In this document: positions 1-9,124 of the stretch, piece by piece
Numbering within the stretch: position 1 is the stretch's first letter
Layout: each line of letters starts with the position of its first letter
Assembly (NCBI GenBank): GCA_031553495.1
Contig: JAVBLN010000007.1
Location: 310,001 to 374,000 of the forward strand
DNA: 64,000 bases
Source: Pinibacter sp031553495
GTDB taxonomy: Bacteria > Bacteroidota > Bacteroidia > Chitinophagales > Chitinophagaceae
Direction: 5' to 3'
The notes under the pieces: model-generated
What the model saw: the letters and a program-made list of their open reading frames with translations, nothing else
What the model was told of the DNA's origin: nothing
Databases searched by the model: none
Translations under genes and position numbers: made by a program

Positions 1-13
1 TGGCGGTTAGAAA

Positions 14-616
14 TTACTTTAGTTGTTCTTCTAAGAATTTTCCAACTGCTTTGCCGGCATCGGCATATGTTTCTGCAATGCGGTAACCGGTATCAAAATC
101 GGTTCCCCAAAAGTCGCGGCCCAGAGCTTTTTCTACTGAAATTTTCGCAATAACTTTCTTTTTATCTGCTGTTTCCACAATTAATATTTCAGCGTCGTGA
201 CGGGCGTTTTTCCGGGTAATGCCAATATTGAAGCCGGGCTCAATGAAAAATGTATTGTAGATCATTGTATATTTCGAACCTTCTTTTTCTGCAGTTTGCA
301 CAGGGCTGTATTTATTGAACAATTCTTCAAATTTGGGTTTATACCTTGTCTCACGGTCATTAGCCCACGCTTTTGCCCATTTGTCGCCTGTGCCTGCTTC
401 TTTTTTGTTCATTTCGTTTTTCTTGTTTGTAACGTAATCCGCTTCTTTATCGTACTTGCCAACTTTCAAATTGTTGTAGGTAAACTCTACGTTAATGTTT
501 TTTTGTCCTTTTAACAAAGACAGGTTGCCATTTTCAATTTTTATTTTTTGAGCAAATGTGTGAAGTGTGCAACTTGCCAGAAAAATGGCTGGAAGGATTT
601 TTATGATTCTATTCAT
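14..616 (-). CDS. secreted protein of unknown function
   Basis: This 200-residue protein begins with a clear signal peptide (basic MNRIIK, hydrophobic stretch, then a Cys/Ala region ending near TFAQ), so it is probably exported to the periplasm or anchored at the envelope. The mature part is rich in Lys and Glu with alternating beta-like stretches. I do not recognise a family or catalytic motif. A Cys at residue 16 (LASC) could be a lipobox, but the run continues to AQ, so an ordinary cleavage site is equally possible. It is divergent from xerD, with about 140 bases between the starts. Confidence 0.75.
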   Translation of the reverse strand: MNRIIKILPAIFLASCTLHTFAQKIKIENGNLSLLKGQKNINVEFTYNNLKVGKYDKEADYVTNKKNEMNKKEAGTGDKWAKAWANDRETRYKPKFEELFNKYSPVQTAEKEGSKYTMIYNTFFIEPGFNIGITRKNARHDAEILIVETADKKKVIAKISVEKALGRDFWGTDFDTGYRIAETYADAGKAVGKFLEEQLK

Positions 617-759
617 GTTAAAAGATTTTGGGTTGATATAAATATACTGATTTTATTAAAGTGTAATACAATATAGGGTATCCGATCCCATAATCTCACA
701 AATTTTATTTAACCTTTGTTGGTCTGTTTTCTTTGTTGATAAACATTAACTTTATCAGG

Positions 760-1662
760 ATGTGGGAATCTTATAAAAGAGGGTTTAAAGCTTATTTGCA
801 ATTAGAAAAAGCACTTTCCGATAATTCGGTCAAGGCTTATTTGGGCGATCTTGATAAGCTTACACAGTTTCTTCAGCAGAATGCTTTAATTGTAGGTCCT
901 GGCCTGATGCAATTAAAAGACCTTCAAAAATTTTTAAAATGGATTGGAGAACTGGGAATGACCAATACGTCGCAGGCAAGAATCGTTTCCAGCTTGCGTA
1001 ATTTTTACAAGTATTGCTTATTGGAGGATATTGCCGCTACAGACCCTACTGTTTTACTGGATGCTCCCAAATTGCATCGCACGTTGCCCGACATTCTTTC
1101 TTTCCATGAAATTGAGAATATTATTGCTCAAATTGATTTAAGCACCCCGGAAGGCGTAAGAAATAAAGCAATTTTAGAAACATTATATAGCTGCGGTTTA
1201 CGGGTAAGCGAACTGGTTGATCTGCGGTTGAGTTGCCTTTTTTTTGATGCCGGTTTTATTCGTGTGATAGGAAAAGGTAATAAAGAAAGACTCGTCCCCA
1301 TTGGCACGGAAGCAATGAAGCATATTACTATATATCGCGATCAGGTTAGGATGCGTGGCGTTATCAAAAAGGGAAATGAAGATATCCTGTTTCTTAACAG
1401 AAGAGGCGCACCTCTTAGCCGTGTTATGATTTTTTTGATAATTAAAGAACTGGCGGTAAAAGCCGGTATTGATAAACAAATTTCACCTCATACATTCCGT
1501 CACTCATTTGCTACCCACCTTGTAGAAGGAGGCGCGGATTTACGGGCAGTGCAGGAAATGCTGGGCCATGAAAGCATTACCACTACTGAAATATATACGC
1601 ACCTCGACAGAGAATTCCTTCGCGATACATTAAGAACATTTCATCCATTATATAAGCAGTGA
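760..1662 (+). CDS. xerD: site-specific tyrosine recombinase XerD
   Basis: The 300-residue product matches the usual XerC/XerD length. In this family the enzyme resolves chromosome dimers at dif together with XerC and FtsK. All catalytic residues are visible: Arg148 (CGLRVSEL), Lys172 (GKGNKERLVPI), His244 and Arg247 (HTFRHSFATHL), His270 (LGHES) and nucleophile Tyr279 (EIYTHL). The N-terminal SAM-like DNA-binding domain covers about residues 5-90. I chose the ATG at 760; a TTG 27 bases upstream would add a non-family extension. Nothing phage-like surrounds it, so it is a housekeeping Xer protein rather than an integrase. XerD is favoured over XerC on general likeness only. Confidence 0.93.
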   Translation: MWESYKRGFKAYLQLEKALSDNSVKAYLGDLDKLTQFLQQNALIVGPGLMQLKDLQKFLKWIGELGMTNTSQARIVSSLRNFYKYCLLEDIAATDPTVLLDAPKLHRTLPDILSFHEIENIIAQIDLSTPEGVRNKAILETLYSCGLRVSELVDLRLSCLFFDAGFIRVIGKGNKERLVPIGTEAMKHITIYRDQVRMRGVIKKGNEDILFLNRRGAPLSRVMIFLIIKELAVKAGIDKQISPHTFRHSFATHLVEGGADLRAVQEMLGHESITTTEIYTHLDREFLRDTLRTFHPLYKQ

Positions 1663-1723
1663 AAAATTTTTAGAGTAATTACGAAGCCGGAGTATAGTGA
1701 AGGTATGATATTTCAACTATCAA

Positions 1724-2056
1724 CTATTTGGATACCTGGAAACGGCCATTATCAACTATTTTGCCGTTTTTATCTTTTACCTGGTATATGTATAACCCGC
1801 GGTAGTAGTCTGTAAGGTCAACTATGGTTTTAGGATTGGCGATAGTTTGATCATACAACTTTTTCCCTATGAAATTAAATATCTGTAAGGAATAATCGCG
1901 GTGATTGGTGTATTTTAAATCGAAAGTAATTTGCGTAATAGCCGGGTTGGGATAGCAGCGCACCATTGTCACACTGTCCTGCTGAGGAAGCCTGGACTGC
2001 GAAAAACCACTAAAAGTGAGCAGTAAAGAAATAATTAAAAAGTAAAAAATCTTCAT
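1724..2056 (-). CDS. minimal T9SS type A sorting-domain protein
   Basis: This 110-residue protein consists of a signal peptide (to about FSGFSQ, residue 20) followed almost immediately by a Por secretion C-terminal sorting domain. The hallmarks are CYPNPAITQITFDL near the domain start, IFNFIGKKLYD in the middle, and the closing GLYIYQVKDKNGKIVDNGRFQVSK-like strand. Such domains normally direct large cargo through the type IX secretion system to the cell surface. Here there is essentially no cargo, only about 12 residues. It converges with xerD. It may be a stand-alone tail protein or the remnant of a larger secreted protein that lost its N-terminal part. Confidence 0.85.
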   Translation of the reverse strand: MKIFYFLIISLLLTFSGFSQSRLPQQDSVTMVRCYPNPAITQITFDLKYTNHRDYSLQIFNFIGKKLYDQTIANPKTIVDLTDYYRGLYIYQVKDKNGKIVDNGRFQVSK

Positions 2057-2217
2057 CGGCTATCTATATCACTGTTTAAAGTTAAATTAAACAGTTTGAT
2101 CAAAGTTACAAATTATTTCCCAAAAAAAGGTTAGTCAATTATAATTTTTCTATTATGAAAGCCTGTTTTTTTGAGAATAAACCAATATAAAAGCCAAAGA
2201 CACACCATTATGCCATG

Positions 2218-2691
2218 TTAGCTAAGATTTTTCAGAATTTGTTTAATACTTTCAAAATCAGGCATATCGGAAGGCTGGCCTGTAATTTCGGCATATACGA
2301 TCGTGTTGCTCTTATCAATCACAAAAGCGGCTCTTTTACTAACGCCTTTTAAATCATAAGCCGGAAACACCTCATACAGCACGTCATATGCTTTTGAAAC
2401 TTCCTTATTAAAATCGCTTAGTAGCGGGTAATCCAAATGTTGCTCTTTTTTGAATCTGTCCAGCGTATATAAACTATCTACCGAAATGCCAAGTATCTGT
2501 GCATTCAAATTGTTGTAGAGGTGTATGTTGTCTCTCACAGCACATAGTTCTTGCGTGCAAACACTGCTGAAGGCGAATGGAAAAAACAACAGTACCACAT
2601 TTTTGCCGGAAAAATCTTCCAGCGAAACCTTCTTTTTTTCGGAGTCGTACAATGAGAAAGATGGCGCTTTTTGTCCTATCTGAATTGGCAT
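2218..2691 (-). CDS. peroxiredoxin, AhpC/TSA family
   Basis: A thioredoxin-fold peroxidase of 157 residues that should reduce peroxides in the cytoplasm. The peroxidatic Cys45 lies in PFAFSSVCTQELC; a second cysteine, Cys50, follows five residues later, as in the AhpE/BCP-like group. The start of the fold (GQKAPSFSLYD) and the ISVDSLYTLDRFKKE segment are typical. I start at the ATG giving MPIQIGQKAP; an upstream in-frame start would add 11 residues unlike the family. The exact subfamily (AhpE or BCP) is uncertain. Confidence 0.88.
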   Translation of the reverse strand: MPIQIGQKAPSFSLYDSEKKKVSLEDFSGKNVVLLFFPFAFSSVCTQELCAVRDNIHLYNNLNAQILGISVDSLYTLDRFKKEQHLDYPLLSDFNKEVSKAYDVLYEVFPAYDLKGVSKRAAFVIDKSNTIVYAEITGQPSDMPDFESIKQILKNLS

Positions 2692-2803
2692 GATTAGTAT
2701 GTTTTTGTTTAAATGAGCTTGCAATTAGTTAGCAAATTAATGCTTCAAACTGATTTGTGCAAGAGTGGGGAACCGCCCTAAAATTGCCCAATAAAGAACC
2801 AAA

Positions 2804-2857
2804 AGCTGAAGTGTGCGACGCAACGATGTTTCATAGTAGCAATACCGCCGGGCCCAT
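2804..2857 (-). repeat. dispersed repeat copy 1, class B, reverse
   Basis: Copy of the dispersed intergenic repeat in reverse orientation. On the plus strand it shows GTGCGACGCAACGATG followed by TAGTAGCAATACCGCCGG. The core carries the class B palindrome (TGCGTCGCA on the element strand). It pairs with copy 2, which is inverted and class A, in the 392-base gap between the PorP gene and the peroxiredoxin. No other gene or RNA is visible in this gap. Confidence 0.85.
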
Positions 2858-2947
2858 AATTATAAGCTCAAACTACATGAAAACATTTTTGTAATATGAG
2901 AGCCTATTGACAAAATTTTGCCGCATACAAATGTGTAATATTTTTTT

Positions 2948-3019
2948 TGGGGTGAGCGATAGTAATTCTAATCATCATCGTTGTGTCACTCACTTGTACT
3001 GTAGTTATTCTATTCGGCG
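2948..3019 (+). repeat. dispersed repeat copy 2, class A, forward
   Basis: Class A copy with the exact 20-mer core CATCGTTGTGTCACTCACTT at 2976-2995. The left direct repeat is diverged (GCGATAGTAATTCTAATCAT) and the right one reads GTAGTTATTCTATTCGGC. Upstream at about 2922-2948 is the left-flank module GCATACAAATGTGTAAT plus a T-run, which is the left terminal sequence of the longer form of the element. Confidence 0.92.
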
Positions 3020-3083
3020 CATTACACAATAGTATTCTGCGGATTATTCAACCAGGTATTATCACGAATTATAATAAACAGCA

Positions 3084-4130
3084 TTAAAAACGCGGGCACA
3101 GCACTTTGTTTTTGCTGGAATTGTAGCGGTTTAAGAAGCCGGTGTATGACACTGACAACTCAATACCGCCGCGACTCATACTAACGGTTTTTAGTGTGGA
3201 TATGTTAACATCATAACTGATCGCTACTGAAAACGGGTTGTAATCCACCTTTAGTACGGGAATAAGCGCATCTGCCCAGCGAAAGAACAGACCTCCGCTG
3301 ATAACATATTCGGGATCTTCGGGATCGCCCCCGATTTTATGAGAGTACAATGCGCCGGCAATGCCTTCTTTAAATGCTCCCTGCTGAGAGTAATCGGCCT
3401 GCAAGGTGAAATAATTGTAGTCTTCCACATTTAGTTTAGCGCCAACCGATACTACAATCTTTGGATTAAGCGCTGCATCCGCACTTCTGTAAAACGAGTT
3501 TTTGGGCCTGTTGATGTGATGATAACCTAATCCTATGAACATGCTGTTTTGATTATCACTGCCGAAACTGGTATTAAAACTACCTCCGATACTGGCGTCA
3601 AAATAGCTGTAATTGGGCGAAGCAAATGTTTCGCCGTCTGCTATGGCAGGGTTATAAGCGCCACCTGTAAATTGATTGTCCGTTGTGATTTTTGAGCGGT
3701 CAATTCTTTTTTGAACAAGCCCGGCCATAAAACCTGCCGACAGGTACATCATTTTATCGCTGCGCAGTGATTTGTGATAATTGAGTGCAGGCAGCAGATC
3801 GGTGGTGGTAAGCCCGGCGGTTCCGGCTTTGTCAAATAAAGTTTGCAATCCAATGGTTAAAAAATCATCGGTTCTGCCAACCGGCGCTTTATATTCTATA
3901 TTAAAAGATCCCGTTCTGTAAGCGTTTGTAAAACTATTCCACTGATCTCTGTAAACCAGTTGCGCTCTTATATCTCCGGTAAAAATTCCTGCGAGGGAAG
4001 GATTTCGCAATAGCGGAGCTTCAAAGAATTGGGAAAAATGAGCATCCTGCGCCCATGAGGCACCAGTGATGCATAAGCTGGCAGCAACTGCTGCGATGAG
4101 CTTTTTATATAGTTTATTGGGGAGTGCCAT
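3084..4130 (-). CDS. PorP/SprF family T9SS outer-membrane protein
   Basis: A 348-residue predicted outer-membrane beta-barrel with a signal peptide (cleavage near SWAQ, residue 28). The PorP/SprF hallmark follows: DAHFSQFFEAPLLRNPSLAG, then an Arg and the YRDQW motif. Family members work with T9SS substrates, especially those with type B gliding-motility C-terminal domains, and are commonly encoded just downstream of them. Here the gene is the last of three minus-strand genes, 28 bases after the second PKD protein, so I infer that it helps secrete or anchor those two adhesin-like proteins. The start ATG overlaps no upstream gene. Confidence 0.92.
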   Translation of the reverse strand: MALPNKLYKKLIAAVAASLCITGASWAQDAHFSQFFEAPLLRNPSLAGIFTGDIRAQLVYRDQWNSFTNAYRTGSFNIEYKAPVGRTDDFLTIGLQTLFDKAGTAGLTTTDLLPALNYHKSLRSDKMMYLSAGFMAGLVQKRIDRSKITTDNQFTGGAYNPAIADGETFASPNYSYFDASIGGSFNTSFGSDNQNSMFIGLGYHHINRPKNSFYRSADAALNPKIVVSVGAKLNVEDYNYFTLQADYSQQGAFKEGIAGALYSHKIGGDPEDPEYVISGGLFFRWADALIPVLKVDYNPFSVAISYDVNISTLKTVSMSRGGIELSVSYTGFLNRYNSSKNKVLCPRF

Positions 4131-4158
4131 ATGATTAAAATAAGGGTGATAAAATCAA

Positions 4159-7100
4159 TCATCTTAGCAATGAAACATTACCTTTAAAAGGTACCACATT
4201 GCTATTGTTGCACACAAACTCTATGATGTAGGTATATACATCCTGCTGGCCTTTTTGTCCGTTGATGATTCCATCCCATCCCGCGGAAGGATCATTGGCC
4301 GTAAAGTTTTGCTTCTCGAAGACTTTTTGTCCGAGACGATTGTAAATTTTGAATGATTGGATTTTGGTAATACCCTTAGCTCTAGGATAGAACATATCAT
4401 TCACTCCGTCGTTGTTTGGTGAAAAAGTATTTGGCATATAGAAGTTTTGATCGTTACAAACAACAGCAATGTTAATATTATCGGCAGTCGAGCAATTGCC
4501 ATTGTTAGTAACTGTTAGGAAATAATTAGTTGTTTTCTCAGGTGAGGCGATAGGTGTTAAACAGTTGGTGCAACTTAATCCTGTTGCAGGCTTCCAGTGT
4601 ATACTAACGATATCCGGAGAACCGGTTCCCGGAATCTGGTAACTTCCACCGGATAGTATGGAAGCGTCGGGTCCCAGGCTTACGGTAGGATATTTAAATA
4701 CTGAAATATCAACATCTGCGGTATCATAGAAACATCCCCTGTCGTCAGAACCTATTACTGTGTACGTTGTGGATGTGGATGGTTTTGCTACCGGGTTACT
4801 GATACCGGTGCTGCTTAAGCCATCTGCAGGCGACCATTTATAAATAGCTGCCCCTGCCGCTTTTAATTGAATGCTTTGGCCTTCGCATAATGAATCTTTG
4901 GTCGGATGAACCAGTACCTGCACCGGGAAGTTTAACGATACGGCGACCGTATCATTTTTAACGCAACCAAAAGTGGTGGTGCCGGTTACAATATAATCTG
5001 TTTTGGTAACAGGTGTGGCAAATGGTGATGCGCAACTTGTACAGCTAAGTGTGGCAACAGAAGGCGATATCCATTGATAGGTATCCGCTCCTGTGGCGTT
5101 TAGCTGTATAGTTTTTCCATAACAAATGGTGCTGTCAATACCTGCATTTGTGTTAGGTAACGGATGTACTATTAGCGGCAAAGTTGTTTTTCCTGTACAG
5201 CCTTTGCTATTAGACGCTTGCGCTTTTACAGTATAGTTGCCTGGTGTGTTGTATGATTGCGCAGACGGATTCTGAACATCGGCGGTTTGTCCGTTGCCAA
5301 AATCCCACTGCCAGGTTATAGGGGGAAAATTCAAAGGGTTATTTAGCATTCCTTTGAAAGTAGTGGCTGTTGTTTGGCAGGCATCGTTATTTCCCTGTAT
5401 GGTAATATCCGGAGAGCGGAAAATTTTGACTGTATCCTTATATGTTATGCTTTGTGTGCATACGGCTTCTGCTGTGGTTGCCGTCATTTTCACACTATAA
5501 GCGATCATTGAATTGGCGTTCCATCCATAAAAGTGGGAAGCTGTGTTGCCATTGACAACAGGACTGCCGTCACCAAAGTCCCAAACTACATTACTGAAAG
5601 TTCCATTGGTTTTTGAGATATTTTTTAATATCACCGTTCCTGTATCACAAAACTGGTATGGCGAAATGGTGAATTCCGGATAGAAACCGATGATCTTCAG
5701 CGTGTCTTTTTGAGGTGTGTTATCTGCGGGTATAGGTATGATACATGATCCATCCGCCGTTACCAGCAAAACCCTCGGTATAAAAGTTCCCGTATCGGTG
5801 TATTTGTGCGACGCGTTTGGAACCGTGGTAGTATTAATAGGCGATCCGTCTCTATAGTCCCAAATGTATTTAGCTACTCCGTTTGCATTTGTAACTGAAA
5901 ACTTAATGGTACTGTCCTTGCATGCCGCCTTTTGGTCGAAGCTGAATTTTCCCGAAGGGCCAAAAACCTTGAATGCATTTACCGCCTGTGCTGTGGCAGT
6001 ACAACCGCCCGGGCTGGATACTGTAACTTTTACAGTATATCCTGTTGGATTTGCATAATAGTAAGTATGCGACGGGCTGTCAAGTGTTGAGGTAGTGCCA
6101 TCTCCAAAATCCCAGTTATAGCTGGTTGCATACTTCGCGTTTGGTTTAAAATTAAGCGCCAGCGGTGGGCAGCTTGTAGTTGATGTTGTTGGGGCAAATG
6201 TAACACTTGGTTTATCGAACTTTATTACATGCGTAGTGTCTTTTTGGCAATTATTTGCATCGGTAACTAGTAGCCTCACTGATCGTGTGGTTGGCACGCT
6301 CATTGAAGACGCGTATGTTACACTTGGATTTTGTGAGGTAGTGGTGGATGGTGGTATAACTATGGCGTTTGCACCGAAAGTCCAACTATATTTTAATGAA
6401 TTACCGGCAGACTTATCGGTAAATTGAATAGCCGCGCCAGGACAGGAAGCGGTATCCACCGAAAAGTCCGCATATGGCTGAGTGATAGTAACAGGTCGAG
6501 AAACGCTATCTACACAAGAGGCATCAGTTACTTTCAGTTTTACATTATAAGTGCCTTGTTTATCGTAGGTATAAGAATACGAATTTGGCGAAATAGGCGT
6601 ACTGCTTGTATTTCCATCACCAAAATCCCAAAACCATGTAGGTGCGGAGCCTGTAGGTATAACGGTCGTGTTGGTAACGGTTATAGTTGTGCCAATACAC
6701 GCAGAGCTTCTGTTAATGTTAAACGAAGGAGTTAAACCTCTTATGTTAAGCGGTTGTGTAGTGGAGCTGCTACAACCGTTAGTATCAGTAACGGTAAGGA
6801 CTATGTTAAAATTACCATAGTTATTATTGGTAGAATATGATTTTGTTGGATTTCTTGCTGTTGTAGTTCCTTCTCCCGGGCCAAAATTCCATAAATAAGA
6901 CGTGGTGCTTCTTATGTCGCTTTTAGCAGCAAATGCGATAGCCGTTCTGCGGCAAACCGGTGATGGCGGATTAAATGTAAACGAAGAATCTATAGCGAGA
7001 GTGTGCAGCGTTACAGGCTCGGTTGTATTTGTACACGCTCCATTTACAGCGGTTAGTTTTACAGTATAAGTTGTATTAAAAGCCGGGAAAATGTGCGATG

Positions 7101-9114
7101 AGAGAGATGCGTTATTGCTGGAAGTGCCATCACCAAAATCCCAGGTAACTGTACTGCCCGGGCTTATTTGAGGTGTAATTAAGAATTTCTTTTTATTGTT
7201 ACAGTTGATTTGAGCAGTAAATTTTGCTACAGGTGGTTTTACTGCAACCAAAGCTGTTTTTGTTATAGAATCGGCGCAACCGTTATTATAAGCTACCAGT
7301 TTTACATTATATGGCAATCCGCCATTGTCGTCAGTATATTTGTACACCGGGTTTTGCAATGCACTTGAATTGCCATCTCCGAAATCCCAAAACCATTTGT
7401 TTATGCCTGGTGAAGGAAGCGACTTATCTGTAAATGTAATATTTGCCCCGGCGCAGGGAGCCGCATCAGAAACACTGAAATCCACTAGTGTCGGTTTAGT
7501 GCCTATTTGAATGGTTTTTGTTCTTGTAATAGAACAGCCGCTGTTTGTGGTTACAATCAGCGTGAGTGTAAAATTACAAGGCGGAGAGGCGCAGGTATAA
7601 GTATGGGTTACAAGATTGGAGGTTGTGGAAGTATAGTCAGCCGTCCCATCACCAAATTTCCAAGTGTACGACGCAACTCCGTCAACTGAATTTGTTACTA
7701 CCGCCGCAGCGTTAATTACCAGGTTATTACACCCCTCTGATTTAGGCATATCAATACTTACATTAGGTATTGCCACTTTAATATATTGTGATTTTGAAAC
7801 TGAGTTGCTGCACCCATTCGCATTTGTAGCTGTAAGTGATACTGTATAATTTGTTTGTCCGGTATAAGCGATTGATGGATTCTGCAGTGTAGAAGTTTGG
7901 CCATTGCCAAAATTCCATTGCCATTTAGTAGGAGCCCCAACCGATGTGTCTTTGAAATTAACTGTAACCGGTGACTGGCAATTAAGAATTTTCGTTGCAT
8001 CAAAACCAGGCACCACACCCTGAACAATTGTTATCGGTTTTGTTATAGAATCACTACAGGTGCCGAAATTGTTCACCATTTTTACTCTATAGGTGCCGGA
8101 TTTTGCAAAATTATGAGTAACAGTGGGTACTCCATTTACGGAAGCGGTACCATCATCAAAAGTCCAGGTGGATGTAAAAGGCTGAGGTACGGAAGTATTG
8201 GTAAATGTGAGGTTACTATTGGAACATGATGGGCTTGCTACTGTGAAATTTGAAGTTACATTATTCACAATGTTAATCTGGTTATTCTGTACCAATGTAT
8301 CTACACAACCCTGATCGCTTTTGGCAATTAGTTTCACAGTATAGGAATTTACCGCATTATACACATGGGGGGGCGGGTCTTTCCTGGTATCAGTGGTTCC
8401 ATCTCCAAAATCCCACAAGTAACTTACATTGCCAAACTCCTGGCTTGTATTTGTAAATGTTACAGAAACAGGCGGTTTACAGCTTTGCGATACTGTATTG
8501 GTATAGCTTGCTTTTACGCCACCACTAATGGTAATAGTAGCAGGGTCGCTAAAATCGAAACAGCCGGCAGAGTTGGTTACTTTCAGTGATGCGGTGAAAG
8601 TGCCTGCGCTTTTATATACATAGTTTGGATTTTGCTCGTTGGAAGTACCTCCATCGCCAAATACCCACTCCCATTTGGTAACATTCAGGGAACCTGATGT
8701 TGATTGATCTGAAAATTGCAACCTAAGTGGAAAACAACCGGTTGCAGATGACGGAGTAAAGGACGCACTGGGTTTATCAAAAACTGTAATAGTTTGTGAT
8801 GTTGTGCTACTTCCACTTCCGTTCTGAACGGTGAGTGTAACTTTGAATATGCCTGCGTCAAATAACACTTGTGGGTTTTGTAATGTTGATGTTATTCCAT
8901 TTCCAAAGTCCCAAGACCAGCTTGTTGGGTTCCCGGTTGAGTTATCTGTAAAAGTAACAGGCAAAATTGCGCAGCCGCTTGTTACAGAAGGGGTAAATGA
9001 TGCCGATGGTGCTTGAGCTTTTAGTGAATAAAAAGCTACAATCAAGATGGCAACGGTTAAAAACTTTTTTCTCAGGTTGTAAGATTTTAAAGGTTTAGTG
9101 TTTAACATGTTCAT
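4159..9114 (-). CDS. giant PKD-repeat surface protein with gliding-motility C-terminal domain
   Basis: A 1651-residue secreted protein. An N-terminal signal sequence ends near residue 34 (YSLKAQA). I count 15 PKD-type repeats by their WDFGDG-like motif (WSWDFGNG, YLWDFGDG, WFWDFGDG and others). After these come three shorter Ig-like modules with a Cys-x-x-Cys ... TxYxVxG pattern. The protein ends with a CHU_C/gliding-motility type domain: NTFSPNNDGVNDMFYPR, then IYNRLGQKVFE, and the final GNVSLLR strand. Such proteins are T9SS cargo and usually act as adhesins on the cell surface. It lies 10 bases after a paralogue of the same architecture and before the PorP/SprF gene. The ligand is unknown. 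Confidence 0.93.
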   Translation of the reverse strand: MNMLNTKPLKSYNLRKKFLTVAILIVAFYSLKAQAPSASFTPSVTSGCAILPVTFTDNSTGNPTSWSWDFGNGITSTLQNPQVLFDAGIFKVTLTVQNGSGSSTTSQTITVFDKPSASFTPSSATGCFPLRLQFSDQSTSGSLNVTKWEWVFGDGGTSNEQNPNYVYKSAGTFTASLKVTNSAGCFDFSDPATITISGGVKASYTNTVSQSCKPPVSVTFTNTSQEFGNVSYLWDFGDGTTDTRKDPPPHVYNAVNSYTVKLIAKSDQGCVDTLVQNNQINIVNNVTSNFTVASPSCSNSNLTFTNTSVPQPFTSTWTFDDGTASVNGVPTVTHNFAKSGTYRVKMVNNFGTCSDSITKPITIVQGVVPGFDATKILNCQSPVTVNFKDTSVGAPTKWQWNFGNGQTSTLQNPSIAYTGQTNYTVSLTATNANGCSNSVSKSQYIKVAIPNVSIDMPKSEGCNNLVINAAAVVTNSVDGVASYTWKFGDGTADYTSTTSNLVTHTYTCASPPCNFTLTLIVTTNSGCSITRTKTIQIGTKPTLVDFSVSDAAPCAGANITFTDKSLPSPGINKWFWDFGDGNSSALQNPVYKYTDDNGGLPYNVKLVAYNNGCADSITKTALVAVKPPVAKFTAQINCNNKKKFLITPQISPGSTVTWDFGDGTSSNNASLSSHIFPAFNTTYTVKLTAVNGACTNTTEPVTLHTLAIDSSFTFNPPSPVCRRTAIAFAAKSDIRSTTSYLWNFGPGEGTTTARNPTKSYSTNNNYGNFNIVLTVTDTNGCSSSTTQPLNIRGLTPSFNINRSSACIGTTITVTNTTVIPTGSAPTWFWDFGDGNTSSTPISPNSYSYTYDKQGTYNVKLKVTDASCVDSVSRPVTITQPYADFSVDTASCPGAAIQFTDKSAGNSLKYSWTFGANAIVIPPSTTTSQNPSVTYASSMSVPTTRSVRLLVTDANNCQKDTTHVIKFDKPSVTFAPTTSTTSCPPLALNFKPNAKYATSYNWDFGDGTTSTLDSPSHTYYYANPTGYTVKVTVSSPGGCTATAQAVNAFKVFGPSGKFSFDQKAACKDSTIKFSVTNANGVAKYIWDYRDGSPINTTTVPNASHKYTDTGTFIPRVLLVTADGSCIIPIPADNTPQKDTLKIIGFYPEFTISPYQFCDTGTVILKNISKTNGTFSNVVWDFGDGSPVVNGNTASHFYGWNANSMIAYSVKMTATTAEAVCTQSITYKDTVKIFRSPDITIQGNNDACQTTATTFKGMLNNPLNFPPITWQWDFGNGQTADVQNPSAQSYNTPGNYTVKAQASNSKGCTGKTTLPLIVHPLPNTNAGIDSTICYGKTIQLNATGADTYQWISPSVATLSCTSCASPFATPVTKTDYIVTGTTTFGCVKNDTVAVSLNFPVQVLVHPTKDSLCEGQSIQLKAAGAAIYKWSPADGLSSTGISNPVAKPSTSTTYTVIGSDDRGCFYDTADVDISVFKYPTVSLGPDASILSGGSYQIPGTGSPDIVSIHWKPATGLSCTNCLTPIASPEKTTNYFLTVTNNGNCSTADNINIAVVCNDQNFYMPNTFSPNNDGVNDMFYPRAKGITKIQSFKIYNRLGQKVFEKQNFTANDPSAGWDGIINGQKGQQDVYTYIIEFVCNNSNVVPFKGNVSLLR

Positions 9115-9124
9115 TAAAAAAGAA

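Noticed and set aside
760..1662. Phage or integrative-element integrase
   Set aside because: The protein has XerD length and motifs, and there is no attachment site, excisionase or phage gene nearby.
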